Below are positions 27,601-38,744 of a stretch of DNA of 64,000 nt, piece after piece. How positions within the stretch are numbered: the stretch's first letter is position 1; the number at the start of each line of letters is the position of its first letter. The notes beneath the pieces are model-generated. The model did not search any database. It was not told where the DNA came from and worked only from the letters and a program-made list of their open reading frames with translations. Source of the stretch: Singulisphaera sp. GP187 (lineage in GTDB: Bacteria; Planctomycetota; Planctomycetia; Gemmatales; Gemmataceae); the NCBI GenBank assembly GCA_945905925.1, contig CAMDQN010000005.1, positions 20,590 to 84,589 of the forward strand, written 5' to 3'. Made by a program: the position numbers and the translations under genes.

Positions 27601-28556
27601 TGCGCGTGGCGATGCAGAACTTCATGGCCGACAAGCCGGCCGCGGGTCAGCAGCGGTACGACCGCGACGGACTCTACCGCTGGAGCGCGCAGCGCCTCGG
27701 CACGGTAATGGCCGCGCGCAAGCACGGACCGGAGGTGCTCGCGGACGCGTCCGGGTTCTTCGCGGTCGCTTTCAAGGCACTTGAGGAAGAAGGCTGGACG
27801 GAAGAACTGATCCGCACGGAGCCTCGCTCGAAACTTCGCGAGAAGTTGATGCAGGTCGCCCCAAAGGCGATGCCCACGTTCGACGTGGACGAGATCGACA
27901 AGCAACTCGAAACGGTGTTCAGTGGTGCGAAGGTGGCCGAAGCGGAGGACGCGAAGGAACTCACTGAGTGGGCGCAGCGGGAACTCGGTCTCACGCTGGA
28001 CGTGGCGAAGCTCACCGGCCGGACACCGGATGAGGCGCGGCACGGGCTGCTGAACGCTTACGACGAGAAGTACCGCCCCGAAATGCACAGCGTCGAACGC
28101 ACGCTGGTGTTGGAACAGATCGACAGCGCGTGGAAGTCGCACCTTCTGGTGATGGACAACTTGCGGAGCGGCGTGGGTCTTCGCGGGTACGCTCAGGAAG
28201 ACCCGAAGATCGTGTACAAACGCGAGGGCATGCAGGAGTTCGACGTGATGTGGTCGGGCATCCGCGACCGCACGTCGGAGGCGGTGTTCCGCATCGAGGA
28301 GATGGGCGACGAGGAGGCACAGGCCGCGCTGTGGGCGGGCGCGCGTGCGACGCACGCGGCGGCGCAGTCCGCGTCGCAGGCGCGTCAGGCGCAGATCGAC
28401 GCAAGCGAGCAGCAGACGAACACCGGCGGCGAAACAAAGAAGGCGGAACCGATCCGCAACACGAGTGCGAAGGTGGGCCGCAACGACATGTGCCCGTGCG
28501 GTAGCGGCAAGAAGTACAAGAACTGCCACATGAAGATGGAGGCCGGCAAGAAGTAG
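24654..28556 (+). CDS. secA: Preprotein translocase ATPase SecA, enlarged form
   Basis: Motor that pushes unfolded preproteins through SecYEG at the inner membrane. The order is normal: NBD1 with Walker [12 protein letters not shown] near residue 148, the DEAD-type box [14 protein letters not shown] near 263, NBD2 with [16 protein letters not shown], then [22 protein letters not shown] motif ([19 protein letters not shown]), the helical scaffold, and a C-terminal SEC-C zinc finger [13 protein letters not shown] near 1279. At 1300 residues it is about 400 longer than E. coli SecA. Most of the extra sequence is helical and lies between about residues 800 and 1140, in the scaffold/wing region ([20 protein letters not shown] to [18 protein letters not shown]). 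The ATG at 24654 is chosen as the only start before [14 protein letters not shown]. Confidence 0.93.
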   Translation: MATAQTGMEPTFFEKLGDRFNAFVEGCVRVISRMLGGSTDERRTKSIGYIRPRNAEAHTVIPGSALAKVNEFEAQMKAHTNDQLKALSTEYRERLKKGAKLDSILPEAFAACREAARRTKNMRHYDVQILGGAVLHGYQTELGSIAEMKTGEGKTLVATLAAYLNALESQGVHVVTVNDYLARRDCEWMLPIYNALGVTAAYIQSDMDPEARRHAYECDITYGTASEFGFDYLRDNMKISRHDDENYHAYYRQVQRAHHYAIIDEVDNILVDEARTPLIISGPAFSDAKRFLEADKVTRALTELERKARKDLIATGTVKASGSEGDNLTTLSPIDPAKVDPTNPPPKGVYFEIKEKERTCHLTDVGVRKAEELAGVESFYTAGNMEWPHLIDNALKAHHLYMLDRHYMIDRDQRENNELSIVIIDEHTGRAMYGRQWSDGLHQAVEAKHPKEGVQIKQETQTMATVTLQNFFKLYAKLSGMTGTAKTEETEFWKIYKLDVVSIPTNMPMRRLEHKDLVYRTDKEKWDAVLKEIVELSKTGRPILIGTKDVDKSEKLSQMLKRQGVKHELLNAKPENVGREAEIVAQAGRIGAVTISTNMAGRGTDIILGGNAETMAWARLKVLKDADNRPLYPTRLEVPNDVWTTTVNQIEAKEKMKEEGRKVAEMGGLHILGTERHDSRRIDNQLRGRAGRQGDPGSSRFYLSLQDELMRLFAGEWVSGILTRLGMQEGEAIESGMVSRRIEKAQKKVEEYHFDQRKNLLEYDEVMDLQRKRVYGARQEILDGKNPRLMILDMIRTQITSASERFLVDSYGSASFAEFASNRLGVEFEASDFRTSSHEDASRQALDQAIANVPTFMQERLEENLNPDEDEKDWKWSELTRAINAKYDLKVSEKELRKLGAENLAETLVAKAEAAVKAVNLDDGARYLTRTYGAEALSEWCRQKFGVKVTVEEIAPRSGAELNEYLYRKVHAAYRQKDIEFPVRVAMQNFMADKPAAGQQRYDRDGLYRWSAQRLGTVMAARKHGPEVLADASGFFAVAFKALEEEGWTEELIRTEPRSKLREKLMQVAPKAMPTFDVDEIDKQLETVFSGAKVAEAEDAKELTEWAQRELGLTLDVAKLTGRTPDEARHGLLNAYDEKYRPEMHSVERTLVLEQIDSAWKSHLLVMDNLRSGVGLRGYAQEDPKIVYKREGMQEFDVMWSGIRDRTSEAVFRIEEMGDEEAQAALWAGARATHAAAQSASQARQAQIDASEQQTNTGGETKKAEPIRNTSAKVGRNDMCPCGSGKKYKNCHMKMEAGKK

Positions 28557-28584
28557 TGTTGTCGCGCGACGAGAAGGAGAACAG

Positions 28585-29190
28585 ATGGATGGATTTAGTG
28601 GTTTTCCTGCTCTCGTCGTTTCGCGCAAGACAGGCGCGGAGGCATTTCACACCAGTGGTGAGGCTCTCAGCTTCGACTTGCTCTCGTTCTGGCAGTGGGC
28701 CGCGTCGGACGTTACAAACAACGCGCTCCGCGGGATAATTGCTGAGTATCTCGTTGCTCAAGCTCTGGGGCAGGCAACGGGTGTTCGGGTCGAGTGGGAC
28801 CGACACGACTTGCGGACCGCAGCGGGTACGGCGGTTGAAGTCAAGTCCTCTGCGTACTGCCAATCTTGGGCACAAACCAAACTGTCGGACATCGTGTTCG
28901 ATATCGCTCCCACGCTCGGGTGGGACGCAGCCACCAACACCTACGAAACTGCTTCACGTCGCCAAGCCGAAGTCTATGTTTTCGCGATTCTTCACCACCG
29001 CGACAAACTCACCCTCGATCCGCTAAACGTGAGTCACTGGTCGTTCTTCGTTCTCAACACGTCAGCACTGGACAAGACCGTACTTACGCAAAAGTCGATT
29101 CGGTTGGGACCTTTGTTAGCGCTAAAACCAATCGAAGTGGGATTTGGCAAACTTCGTGAAACAATCGAGCAGGTGACGGCCACGCGTTAA
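28585..29190 (+). CDS. Unknown protein with PD-(D/E)XK nuclease-like core
   Basis: A 201-residue protein, not assigned to a named family. The ATG at 28585 has GAAGGAG upstream. The segment VEWDRHDLRTAAGTAVEVKS then SAYCQSWAQTKLS has the E-x-K signature of restriction-endonuclease-fold proteins, with an upstream acidic residue, and GIIAEYLVAQALG supplies the usual first helix with its Glu. Base composition is visibly less GC-rich than the flanking secA and kdtA genes (several AAA, ATT and TTT codons), suggesting recent transfer. It is 28 bases after secA. Confidence 0.6.
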   Translation: MDGFSGFPALVVSRKTGAEAFHTSGEALSFDLLSFWQWAASDVTNNALRGIIAEYLVAQALGQATGVRVEWDRHDLRTAAGTAVEVKSSAYCQSWAQTKLSDIVFDIAPTLGWDAATNTYETASRRQAEVYVFAILHHRDKLTLDPLNVSHWSFFVLNTSALDKTVLTQKSIRLGPLLALKPIEVGFGKLRETIEQVTATR

Positions 29191-29219
29191 CCAAACGAAT
29201 CTTCCGGGAACGGATTCCC

Positions 29220-30527
29220 ATGCTCCTGAACCTCGTTTATCTACTCGCGCTCGCGGTGCTTTCCCCGTGGTTGGCGTGGCGCGCACTCGCCACCGGGCGC
29301 TACCGGAGCGAACTCGCGGCCAAGTTTCTCGGTCGCGTGCGCATCAGTAATCCCACGAAGAAACGCGTCGCGTGGTTTCACGCGGTCAGCGTCGGCGAAG
29401 TGAATCTGCTGGGCACGCTCATCCCCGCGTTTCGCAAACGTCACCCCGATTGGCTTGTTGTTGTCTCGTCCACCACCGACACCGGACTCGCGGAAGCGCG
29501 CAAGCGGTTTGCCGATCTCGACGTGATTGCGTGGCCGTTCGACTTCACCTGGGCCGCCGCGACCGCCTTCGACACGGTAAAGCCGTCGCTCGTCGTCCTC
29601 GCCGAAAGCGAACTCTGGCCGAACTTCCTCGCCGCCGCGAGCGCGCGGAACGTGCCCGTCGTGGTGGTGAACGCGCGAATGAGTCCGCGAAGTTACTCTC
29701 GCCTGAAACGGGTCGCGGGCCTCGCGCGGCGGATGCTGTTTCGGCACGTCACACGGTTCGCGGTGCAGGAAGCCGAATACACCGACCGGTTGCGGCAACT
29801 CGGCGTACCGGTCGCGAAGCTCGTCACCACGGGGTCGATCAAGTACGACGGCGCCGCGTCGCGCGACGAGCAAAAGACAGTCGCGCTGGCGCACTTTCTT
29901 GGTCTTCATTTGCTCACCCCTTCACCCCCGGTCTGGCTCGCCGGCAGCACACACGCGCCCGAAGAATCGCTTGTCCTCGGCGCGTTCGCACGCCTTCGCG
30001 AGCGATTCCCGCACCTGCGGTTGATTCTCGTGCCGCGACACCCGGACCGCTTTGAAGAAGTGTCGCGGTTGGTCAAAGCATCGGGGCTGCCGTTCGTGCG
30101 GCGATCCGCAATCACTTCACCGCTTCAGGAAATGCCAGCGGTTGTGCTGCTCGACACGGTGGGCGAACTCGGTGCCGCGTGGGGCTTGGCGGACGTGGGC
30201 TTCACCGGTGGCAGCCTCGATGGGAATCGCGGCGGCCAGAGCATGATCGAGCCGGCCGGATATGGCGTGCCGTGCGTGTTCGGTCCGCACGTGTGGAACT
30301 TCAAGGACGCCGCGAAACGCCTCGTCGAAGTCGGCGGGGCCGTGATGGTGAAGGACGCGACCGAGTTGGAAGCCGAACTCGCGAAGTTCATCGGCGACGC
30401 CGAACTGCGATCGCGAATAGGTGCCGCGGCCGCCGCACTGGTCCGCAGACAGCAGGGCGCGACGGGTCGCACGCTCGGCGTGATCGATTCTGTAATCACT
30501 TCCACGACGCTCTCCCGCGCCGCGTGA
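29220..30527 (+). CDS. kdtA: 3-deoxy-D-manno-octulosonic acid transferase (KdtA/WaaA)
   Basis: Transfers Kdo from CMP-Kdo to lipid A precursor at the inner membrane; GT-B fold glycosyltransferase, 435 residues. An N-terminal membrane segment (LVYLLALAVLSPWLAWRAL) anchors it. Hallmarks are WFHAVSVGEVNLLGTLIPAF with the catalytic Glu, VVVSSTTDTGLAEA, LVVLAESELWPNFL, VVVVNARMSPRSYSRL, and the donor-site block DVGFTGGSLDGNRGGQSMIE then PAGYGVPCVFGPHVWNF. It supports an outer membrane with lipopolysaccharide in this organism. It is followed at 56 bases by a phosphatase gene. Confidence 0.92.
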   Translation: MLLNLVYLLALAVLSPWLAWRALATGRYRSELAAKFLGRVRISNPTKKRVAWFHAVSVGEVNLLGTLIPAFRKRHPDWLVVVSSTTDTGLAEARKRFADLDVIAWPFDFTWAAATAFDTVKPSLVVLAESELWPNFLAAASARNVPVVVVNARMSPRSYSRLKRVAGLARRMLFRHVTRFAVQEAEYTDRLRQLGVPVAKLVTTGSIKYDGAASRDEQKTVALAHFLGLHLLTPSPPVWLAGSTHAPEESLVLGAFARLRERFPHLRLILVPRHPDRFEEVSRLVKASGLPFVRRSAITSPLQEMPAVVLLDTVGELGAAWGLADVGFTGGSLDGNRGGQSMIEPAGYGVPCVFGPHVWNFKDAAKRLVEVGGAVMVKDATELEAELAKFIGDAELRSRIGAAAAALVRRQQGATGRTLGVIDSVITSTTLSRAA

Positions 30528-30582
30528 ACCGAGTAGAATTAAGCGAACAGAAGCGAATCATTTCCTCCTCGCTGAGTTCGCG

Positions 30583-31080
30583 ATGTACCGCATCACGCAA
30601 TGCCTGTCGGTCGGGCCGTTCGCGTCGCCGGAGCGCGCGGAGAAGTTGCGCGCGGCGGGCGTCACGCACGTGCTGAACGTGTCCGACACGCCAAGTGACA
30701 TTTCGACCGCCGACGGGTTCGCGGGGGTCGCGTTCGTCCCGATGTCGGACAGTCGGCGGTTGCTGCCCTCGACCGCGGTGCGCGCGATCGACACGCTACA
30801 CGAGTTCGTGGCGGTGCCGGATTCGCACGTCTACGTTCACTGCGTCGCGGGCATGATTCGTTCGCCGACGATTCTCTGGCTGTACCTTCTCGCGCTTGGC
30901 GTTCCGCTCCAGGACGCGCGCGACTGGATCGAAACGAGATCACCGGTCGCGACCGCCGGGCACCACCGCATGGTGGATCGCGAACACGTGTTCCTCGCGC
31001 AGAAGCACGGCCGGGCGCACTTCTTCCCGCACCCGCGTGCCGACATCATCGTGCCGTTCCCGATCGCGGAGGAAGAGTGA
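30583..31080 (+). CDS. Dual-specificity protein phosphatase-like protein
   Basis: A 165-residue cysteine phosphatase. The P-loop is YVHCVAGMIRSPTILWLYLL, matching HCxxGxxRS, with a general-acid candidate Asp in PMSDSRRL. The N-terminus MYRITQCLSVGPFASPERAE is the usual start of this branch. Substrate unknown; protein or nucleotide phosphate are both possible. The next gene starts within its stop (GTGA). Confidence 0.85.
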   Translation: MYRITQCLSVGPFASPERAEKLRAAGVTHVLNVSDTPSDISTADGFAGVAFVPMSDSRRLLPSTAVRAIDTLHEFVAVPDSHVYVHCVAGMIRSPTILWLYLLALGVPLQDARDWIETRSPVATAGHHRMVDREHVFLAQKHGRAHFFPHPRADIIVPFPIAEEE

Positions 31081-32039
31081 ACACGCCGCTCGCGTACCTT
31101 AACGGTCGGTTGTTGCCCTTCGCAGACGCGGCGCTGCCGCTGCACGACGCCGGGTTCGTGTCGGGCGTTACCGTCGTCGATAACGCCCGCACGTTCCGCC
31201 ACACGCTGTTTCGTTGGAAAGATCACCTCGCGCGTTTCCGGCGTGACTGCCTAGCGTGCTACGTTCCGCTCGACGCGACCGATGAGCAACTCACCGCGAC
31301 CGCGGAAGAACTGATCAGCCACAACGCGAAGTTGCTCCCGCCCGGCAGCGAGTTGCAACTGGTCACGTTCGCCACACCCGGCCCGCTCGGCTTCTATTTG
31401 AGTGAAGTGGAGAACGGCCCGGCGACGCTCGGCATGGTGACGTACCCGTTGCCGTTCGCGCGCTACCGCCGGTTCTTCACCGAAGGCGTCACACTCGCGG
31501 TCGCAGGGTTGCAGTCGTCCCACTCGATCGACCTGCTCCCGCCGCGTGTAAAGCACCGCAGTCGGCTGTTCTGGCACATCGCGGACAGGACACTCCGCGA
31601 CCCCGCGAACCGGTTTCACTCGCCCGGTGCGGTGCCGGTCGTGCTCAACCACGACGGCACCGCGGACACCGCCATCGGGTGCGTCCTCGCGGTGTCGAGC
31701 GATACCGTCATCCGCCCCGTGCCGGACAGCACACAAGACAGTATTAGCGCGAAGGTGATCGAAGAGTTGTGTACCGCGACCGGACTGAAGCACACGGACG
31801 GGCCGCTCGACTTCCGCTCTTTCTGCCGGCCGCTCGAGAGCGGCGAAGAGAAGACGATCATCCCGCGTGTGTCCGAACTGCTGCTGACGGGCACCGGGTT
31901 CTGCGTCGCCGGGGTGAAGCGGTTCGCGTGCGCGGAGCGGTCGCGCGACTACACCTGGCCCGGTCCGGTGTTCGGCAAACTGCTCGCGGCGTGGAGCGAC
32001 CTGATCGGCGTGAACATCGCGAAGCAGTTCACCGGCTGA
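31077..32039 (+). CDS. Class IV PLP aminotransferase / aminodeoxychorismate lyase-like
   Basis: A 320-residue fold-type IV PLP enzyme. YLNGRLLPFADAALPLHDAG and FVSGVTVVDNARTF form the N-terminal block, LLPPRVKHRSRLFWHIAD carries the PLP-binding Lys, and STQDSISAKVIEELC is the phosphate-binding region. The family includes branched-chain aminotransferase, D-amino acid transaminase and 4-amino-4-deoxychorismate lyase; the sequence does not settle which. The GTG start overlaps the phosphatase stop by four bases, so the two form an operon. Confidence 0.8.
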   Translation: MNTPLAYLNGRLLPFADAALPLHDAGFVSGVTVVDNARTFRHTLFRWKDHLARFRRDCLACYVPLDATDEQLTATAEELISHNAKLLPPGSELQLVTFATPGPLGFYLSEVENGPATLGMVTYPLPFARYRRFFTEGVTLAVAGLQSSHSIDLLPPRVKHRSRLFWHIADRTLRDPANRFHSPGAVPVVLNHDGTADTAIGCVLAVSSDTVIRPVPDSTQDSISAKVIEELCTATGLKHTDGPLDFRSFCRPLESGEEKTIIPRVSELLLTGTGFCVAGVKRFACAERSRDYTWPGPVFGKLLAAWSDLIGVNIAKQFTG

Positions 32040-32153
32040 CCCACTTGGCGTTCCCACGACAGCGGTCTGAGCGTCATTTCGTCTCGCGCCGCGTTGTGCC
32101 AATCTGCGCGGTAGACAGCCCCGTCTTCACAGGTTACTCTTACCCGTCTTGAC

Positions 32154-32177
32154 AGCTTGTGACGGTTGTCACAAGCT
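32154..32177. promoter_or_regulatory. Inverted repeat with 10-bp arms overlapping a -35-like TTGACA
   Basis: AGCTTGTGAC (32154-32163), GGTT, GTCACAAGCT (32168-32177) is a perfect hairpin or operator. TTGACA at 32149-32154 touches the left arm. It is 115 bases after the aminotransferase stop and about 115 before the hppA start. An operator for hppA or a terminator are both possible; there is no T tract. Confidence 0.45.
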
Positions 32178-32292
32178 ACGCATTCCGTCCCGGCGAAACC
32201 GCGAGCGGGGGGTGACGCGATCCTCTCCCCACCCCCGTTGATTCGTGGCCGAACGGGTTACCGTAAAACGCCTAAAGCGCCAGGATAGCCAA

Positions 32293-35262
32293 ATGGCCCT
32301 CTCCCGCTCTCGCGCACGCCGGCCACGGTTCCCGTGGCTTCTCATGCTCATTTGTGCCCTTCCCGTCGGGCTGCTCGGCGCGTCGGACTTCTCCGGGAGT
32401 TCGTCCACCCAACTCTCCTTGTTCGGGGCCGGGTGGGAACCGTTCGCGTTCCTCACGTCTGATGTCTACGGGTACGGCGAGAAGCTCGGGCTGCTCGGCT
32501 GTCTTGTGATCGCCGTTGGCGGATTGGGCTATGCCGCGTGGTTAATGAAACAGGTGTACGCGGCCGACACCGGCACGCCCGCGATGCAGAAAGTCGCGCA
32601 GGCCGTCCGCGAAGGCGCGAACGCCTACCTGCGAAGGCAGTTCACCGTTGTCGGCGTGCTGATTGTGCTGCTCACCGGCGTCATCATCGCGGCGAAATGG
32701 CCGTGGCACGTCGAACCCGGAATGCACTCCGAGGACGAACTAAAAACAATCGCGGTGGGCCGCGGGATCGCGTTCCTGATGGGCGCGCTGTTCTCCGCCG
32801 CGGTTGGCTTCACCGGGATGAGACTCGCCACCGCGGGCAACCTGCGCGTCGCCGCCGCGGCCCGCACGAACTTCGGCAACGCGATGCGGATGGCGTACAA
32901 AACCGGCACCATCACCGGCATGTTTACCTGCGGTTTGGGGCTGCTCGGCGGCACGCTCATTCTGCTCGTGTTTGGCGAACTCGCTTACGAAATCCTCATC
33001 GGTTATGGCTTCGGCGGATCGCTGCTCGCGCTGTTCATGCGTGTCGGCGGCGGCATCTACACGAAGGCGGCCGACGTCGGCGCGGACCTCGTGGGCAAGG
33101 TCGAACAGGCGATGGCCGAGGACGACCCGCGAAACGCCGCGACTATCGCGGACAACGTCGGCGACAACGTCGGCGACTGCGCCGGCATGGCGTCGGACGT
33201 GTTCGAGAGCTACTCGGTCACGCTGGTCGCGTCGGTGATGCTGGGGTACGCCGCGTTCGGCTTTAAGGGTATGATCTTCCCGATTTTGGTGCAAGCGATC
33301 GGCGTGATCGCAAGCATCATCAGCACGTCGATGGTCGGGGCCGGCATCACGACCGGGAACAGCGCTGTCGCGATGGGTTCCATCAACCGCGGGTTCTGGC
33401 GCAGCGCGCTCATCAGCACCATCGGGTTCATGCTGCTCGGCGCAATCTACCTCCGATTCGACGCGGCGTACATCGTCGAGCGCGGCATCGACAAGGGCAT
33501 GTACCAGGAGCTGTACGACAACTCGGACCTGCGCACGGAATTGGAACTGACGAAAGATGCACAAGCCACGGTCGCGTCGCAGGTGAAGACGTTGCGCGAC
33601 CAGCGGAGCGGGCCAAAGCGGAACGACCCGGAGACCCAAAAGGAAACGCAAAAACTGGAAGTACAGGTCGATGGGTATCGAACGGCCGCGTTGGCTGCCT
33701 GGCGCGGCCTCGACGCCAAGAAGAAGGAAGCATTCGCCGCACGCAAGGTAAAGGTCGCCTCGGCTTCCACGGACCACGAGAACACGCTGATCGCGGAACT
33801 GCAAGCGCGAGGGCTGAACCAAGACCTCAACAACCGCGGGACAGCGACGCTGCTCGAACTGTCGCAGGCACGCTACCACGTCCCGCTCAAGCCGGGCGTG
33901 AATCTATCCATCGCGTGGTGCTGTCTCATCGGTATTTTGCTCGCGGTCGCGCTCAACAAGTGTACCGAATACTGGACGAGTACCGAGTACAGCCCGGTGA
34001 AGGAAGTTGTCCGGTCGAGCAGCACCGGCCACGCGACGAACATCATCTCCGGACTTGCGCTCGGTCTCGAAAGCGCGGTCTGGGCGGTGCTCATCATCTC
34101 GGCCGCGATCCTCGGCGCGGTGGCCGTGTGCAACGACTCGCAGAACCTGCTATACATGGCGTTCGGCGTCGCGATGACCGGCATCGGGATGCTCACGCTC
34201 ACCGGCGACACGATCAGCATGGACGTGTTCGGGCCGATCGCCGACAACGCCAACGGCATCGGCGAAATGGCGTTCAACCGCGACGCCGCCGGTAAAGACC
34301 TGAAGGCCGGTGACCCCGGTTTCATGACCGAAACGGAGAACAAGGCCGCGCGCCAGATCCTCGCGGACCTCGACGCGGTCGGCAACACCACGAAGGCGAT
34401 CACGAAAGGCGTCGCGATCGGTTCAGCCGTCATCGCGGCCGTGTCACTGTTCGCGAGTTTCATCGCGGTGTTGGTGACCGGCAGTGAGGAGAAGATCGGT
34501 CAATTGCTGATCGGCGACTTCACCGCGGGCGCGTCGAAGCTCACGGTCGCCGAACCGCTGGTGTTCATCGGCATGTTGATCGGCGGCGCGGTGCCGTTCC
34601 TGTTCAGCAGTATGACGATTCGCGCCGTCGGCCGCGCCGCGTACCTCATCGTGTTCGAGTGCCGCAAGCAGTTCCGCGACCCGGAAATCATGGCCGGAAC
34701 GAAGACGCCCGATTACGGCCGCGTGGTGGATATCTGCACGGGCACGGCGCAGCACGAACTGATCGGCCCCGGATTGCTCGCGATCGGCACGCCGCTGGTG
34801 GTCGGCTTCTTACTCGGGCCGTTCGCGCTGGGCGGGTTCCTCGCTGGGATGATCTTGAGCGGTCAACTCATGGCGGTGTTCATGTCGAACGCGGGCGGCT
34901 CGTGGGACAACGCGAAGAAGATGATCGAGGACGAACCGCGAGACAAGGAGCGGAACACCGGGAAGGGCAGCGAAAAGCACAAGGCGAGTGTGACCGGCGA
35001 CACGGTGGGCGACCCGCTGAAGGATACATCCGGTCCCGCGATCAACCCGCTCATCAAGGTGATGAACATGGTGAGCCTGTTGGCGCTGCCGATGGTGATT
35101 CTGCACAACGTGAAGGACGGCCCCGGCAACTGGATGATCGGCGCGGCCGTGGCGGGCGTAGCGGCGCTGGCGGTCGCGTGGGCGTGGTGGCAGTCGAAGA
35201 AGGACACCGCCGAGATGAACGCGATGGACCAACTGCCCCCGACGCCGACCGAGACGAAGTAA
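32293..35262 (+). CDS. hppA: Membrane-bound proton-translocating pyrophosphatase, K+-independent type
   Basis: Couples hydrolysis of pyrophosphate to ion pumping. The catalytic site is complete: DVGADLVGKVEQAMAEDDPR, then NAATIADNVGDNVGDCAG. The K+-dependence motif reads GNTTKAITKG near residue 700; Lys and Thr at these positions mark the K+-independent H+-pumping class. The protein is 989 residues, against the usual 660-800. The main extra part, about residues 396-535 (ELTKDAQATVASQVKTLRDQ to LELSQARYHVPL), is charged and coiled-coil-like and splits two membrane helices. A signal-like hydrophobic N-terminus (FPWLLMLICALPVGLLGA) is also extra. The ATG at 32293 has AGGA upstream; a GTG at 32245 is possible. 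Confidence 0.92.
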   Translation: MALSRSRARRPRFPWLLMLICALPVGLLGASDFSGSSSTQLSLFGAGWEPFAFLTSDVYGYGEKLGLLGCLVIAVGGLGYAAWLMKQVYAADTGTPAMQKVAQAVREGANAYLRRQFTVVGVLIVLLTGVIIAAKWPWHVEPGMHSEDELKTIAVGRGIAFLMGALFSAAVGFTGMRLATAGNLRVAAAARTNFGNAMRMAYKTGTITGMFTCGLGLLGGTLILLVFGELAYEILIGYGFGGSLLALFMRVGGGIYTKAADVGADLVGKVEQAMAEDDPRNAATIADNVGDNVGDCAGMASDVFESYSVTLVASVMLGYAAFGFKGMIFPILVQAIGVIASIISTSMVGAGITTGNSAVAMGSINRGFWRSALISTIGFMLLGAIYLRFDAAYIVERGIDKGMYQELYDNSDLRTELELTKDAQATVASQVKTLRDQRSGPKRNDPETQKETQKLEVQVDGYRTAALAAWRGLDAKKKEAFAARKVKVASASTDHENTLIAELQARGLNQDLNNRGTATLLELSQARYHVPLKPGVNLSIAWCCLIGILLAVALNKCTEYWTSTEYSPVKEVVRSSSTGHATNIISGLALGLESAVWAVLIISAAILGAVAVCNDSQNLLYMAFGVAMTGIGMLTLTGDTISMDVFGPIADNANGIGEMAFNRDAAGKDLKAGDPGFMTETENKAARQILADLDAVGNTTKAITKGVAIGSAVIAAVSLFASFIAVLVTGSEEKIGQLLIGDFTAGASKLTVAEPLVFIGMLIGGAVPFLFSSMTIRAVGRAAYLIVFECRKQFRDPEIMAGTKTPDYGRVVDICTGTAQHELIGPGLLAIGTPLVVGFLLGPFALGGFLAGMILSGQLMAVFMSNAGGSWDNAKKMIEDEPRDKERNTGKGSEKHKASVTGDTVGDPLKDTSGPAINPLIKVMNMVSLLALPMVILHNVKDGPGNWMIGAAVAGVAALAVAWAWWQSKKDTAEMNAMDQLPPTPTETK

Positions 35263-35310
35263 GTTCGTCAGTTGCCCTGTTCGCTCTGGTGTCCTGTCAG
35301 TTGGTGTTTT

Positions 35311-35370
35311 GTTAGCCGCAAGCCGAAGGCGAGTGCGTACCTTCGCGCTCGCCTTCGGCTTGCGGCTAAC
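35311..35370. repeat. Perfect inverted repeat, 23-bp arms, upstream of cstA
   Basis: Arms 35311-35333 and 35348-35370 match exactly, with a 14-base loop, in the 121-base gap between hppA and cstA. It ends 14 bases before the cstA ATG at 35384, so a hairpin in mRNA could sequester or expose the cstA start region. It is also a plausible hppA terminator. Confidence 0.8.
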
Positions 35371-35383
35371 GAGCTTCTGGTGA

Positions 35384-37716
<2,333 letters not shown>

Positions 37717-37720
<4 letters not shown>

Positions 37721-38136
37721 CGCGGCACGCGTGCGCCGCGATCGCGCTGGCTTGCGCCGCGTCGGTCGGCGAAGGCGTACTCACCGCGCTCACGATTACC
37801 GACTGGTCCGCGGTCGGTGCGAACGCGTTGCTGTTCGCGTTCTTGGTCGGCCCCTTGCTGTTCCTCGCGCTGACCGCGTGGCGGCGCCGCGCACACCCGG
37901 CGCGGTCGCGAGTGCTGTTTTGGGTCGCGGTCGCGGTCCCAGTCGGCGGGATGACCGTTTTCGGGATCGACTTCTACCGCCACAGCACCGACGCGAAGTT
38001 CCGCCAGACGCCGAACATGCACGGCGTCCTTGTGCCCATCGTTCAGTGGGTGGTGATTCTGGTGGTCTGGCTGTGGCTGGTGGTTCAGGAAAGCCACGAA
38101 AAGCGGGCCGCGAAGAACCGCACGCAAAGCGCTTGA
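37717..38136 (+). CDS. Membrane protein coupled to cstA
   Basis: A 139-residue protein with about four hydrophobic segments (ACAAIALACAASVGEGVL, ANALLFAFLVGPLLFLALT, VLFWVAVAVPVGGMTVFGID and LVPIVQWVVILVVWLWLVV) and a basic tail. The ATG at 37717 overlaps the cstA stop (ATGA), which implies coupled expression and possibly an accessory role. No family recognised. Confidence 0.7.
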
Positions 38137-38206
38137 CGCGAACCGCGCCCGACGGCATATCTCCGCGCTTCTGTTGAAAGAATTAAGCTTCGTCGGGGGA
38201 CGTGTC

Positions 38207-38656
38207 ATGGGGCGAGTACTACTCGCAGTGGGGGTGTTGTGCGCGGTCGGGCTGACCGGGCGCAGCACCGCGCAGAACAGTTCGCCGAACGGAGCCGCAA
38301 TGCCAGGTCAGGTCGTGGGCGGGTACCGCGGGCAGGTCGCGCGGGTGGGCAAGCAGGCGCCGGCGGCCGCGCCCCAAGCGGGTCAGCCAATTGCCGGGAA
38401 CGCGTTTCAGCAGCCCTATGACCCGGCCCGACCGTACGACCAACTGAAGGGCGCGGGCATCAACACGAGGAACGTACTGGCTCCGGCCACCGGTCCCGAT
38501 GGCAAGCCGGTCGGCGCGCCCGACGCGCTCGATCAACTCTCGGCCAAGATCAAGGCGTTCTTCGTGCGCACCCCGCCACCACCACGCCCGAACTACGCAC
38601 CCGGTATCACCCGACGCACTCACGAACGAGCCAATCAGACCTGGCGCCGGGATTGA
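38207..38656 (+). CDS. Secreted small protein, unknown
   Basis: A 149-residue protein. The ATG at 38207 starts a signal peptide (MGRVLLAVGVLCAVGLTG) with GGGGGA upstream; a TTG at 38174 is less likely. The mature part is rich in Ala, Pro, Gln and Gly (APAAAPQAGQPIAGNAFQQP) and appears unstructured, ending with a basic segment. No family recognised. Confidence 0.6.
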   Translation: MGRVLLAVGVLCAVGLTGRSTAQNSSPNGAAMPGQVVGGYRGQVARVGKQAPAAAPQAGQPIAGNAFQQPYDPARPYDQLKGAGINTRNVLAPATGPDGKPVGAPDALDQLSAKIKAFFVRTPPPPRPNYAPGITRRTHERANQTWRRD

Positions 38657-38660
38657 GTGC

Positions 38661-38737
38661 GCAAAGTAGTAGGCACACTCCGTGCCGTTGCTTCCTCGCA
38701 AAGGAAAAGCAACGGCACGGAGTGTGCCTACTACTTT
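38661..38737. repeat. Perfect inverted repeat, 32-bp arms
   Basis: Arms at 38661-38692 and 38706-38737 are exact complements around a 13-base loop. It fills the 88-base gap between two convergent genes (stops at 38656 and 38745), so it probably terminates both. It is unusually long and perfect for a terminator and lacks a T run. Confidence 0.85.
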
Positions 38738-38744
38738 GAAGAGT

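Noticed and set aside
24573..28628. Two long minus-strand frames across secA
   Set aside because: Arg/His/Val-rich shadows of SecA codons; no domain or ribosome site.
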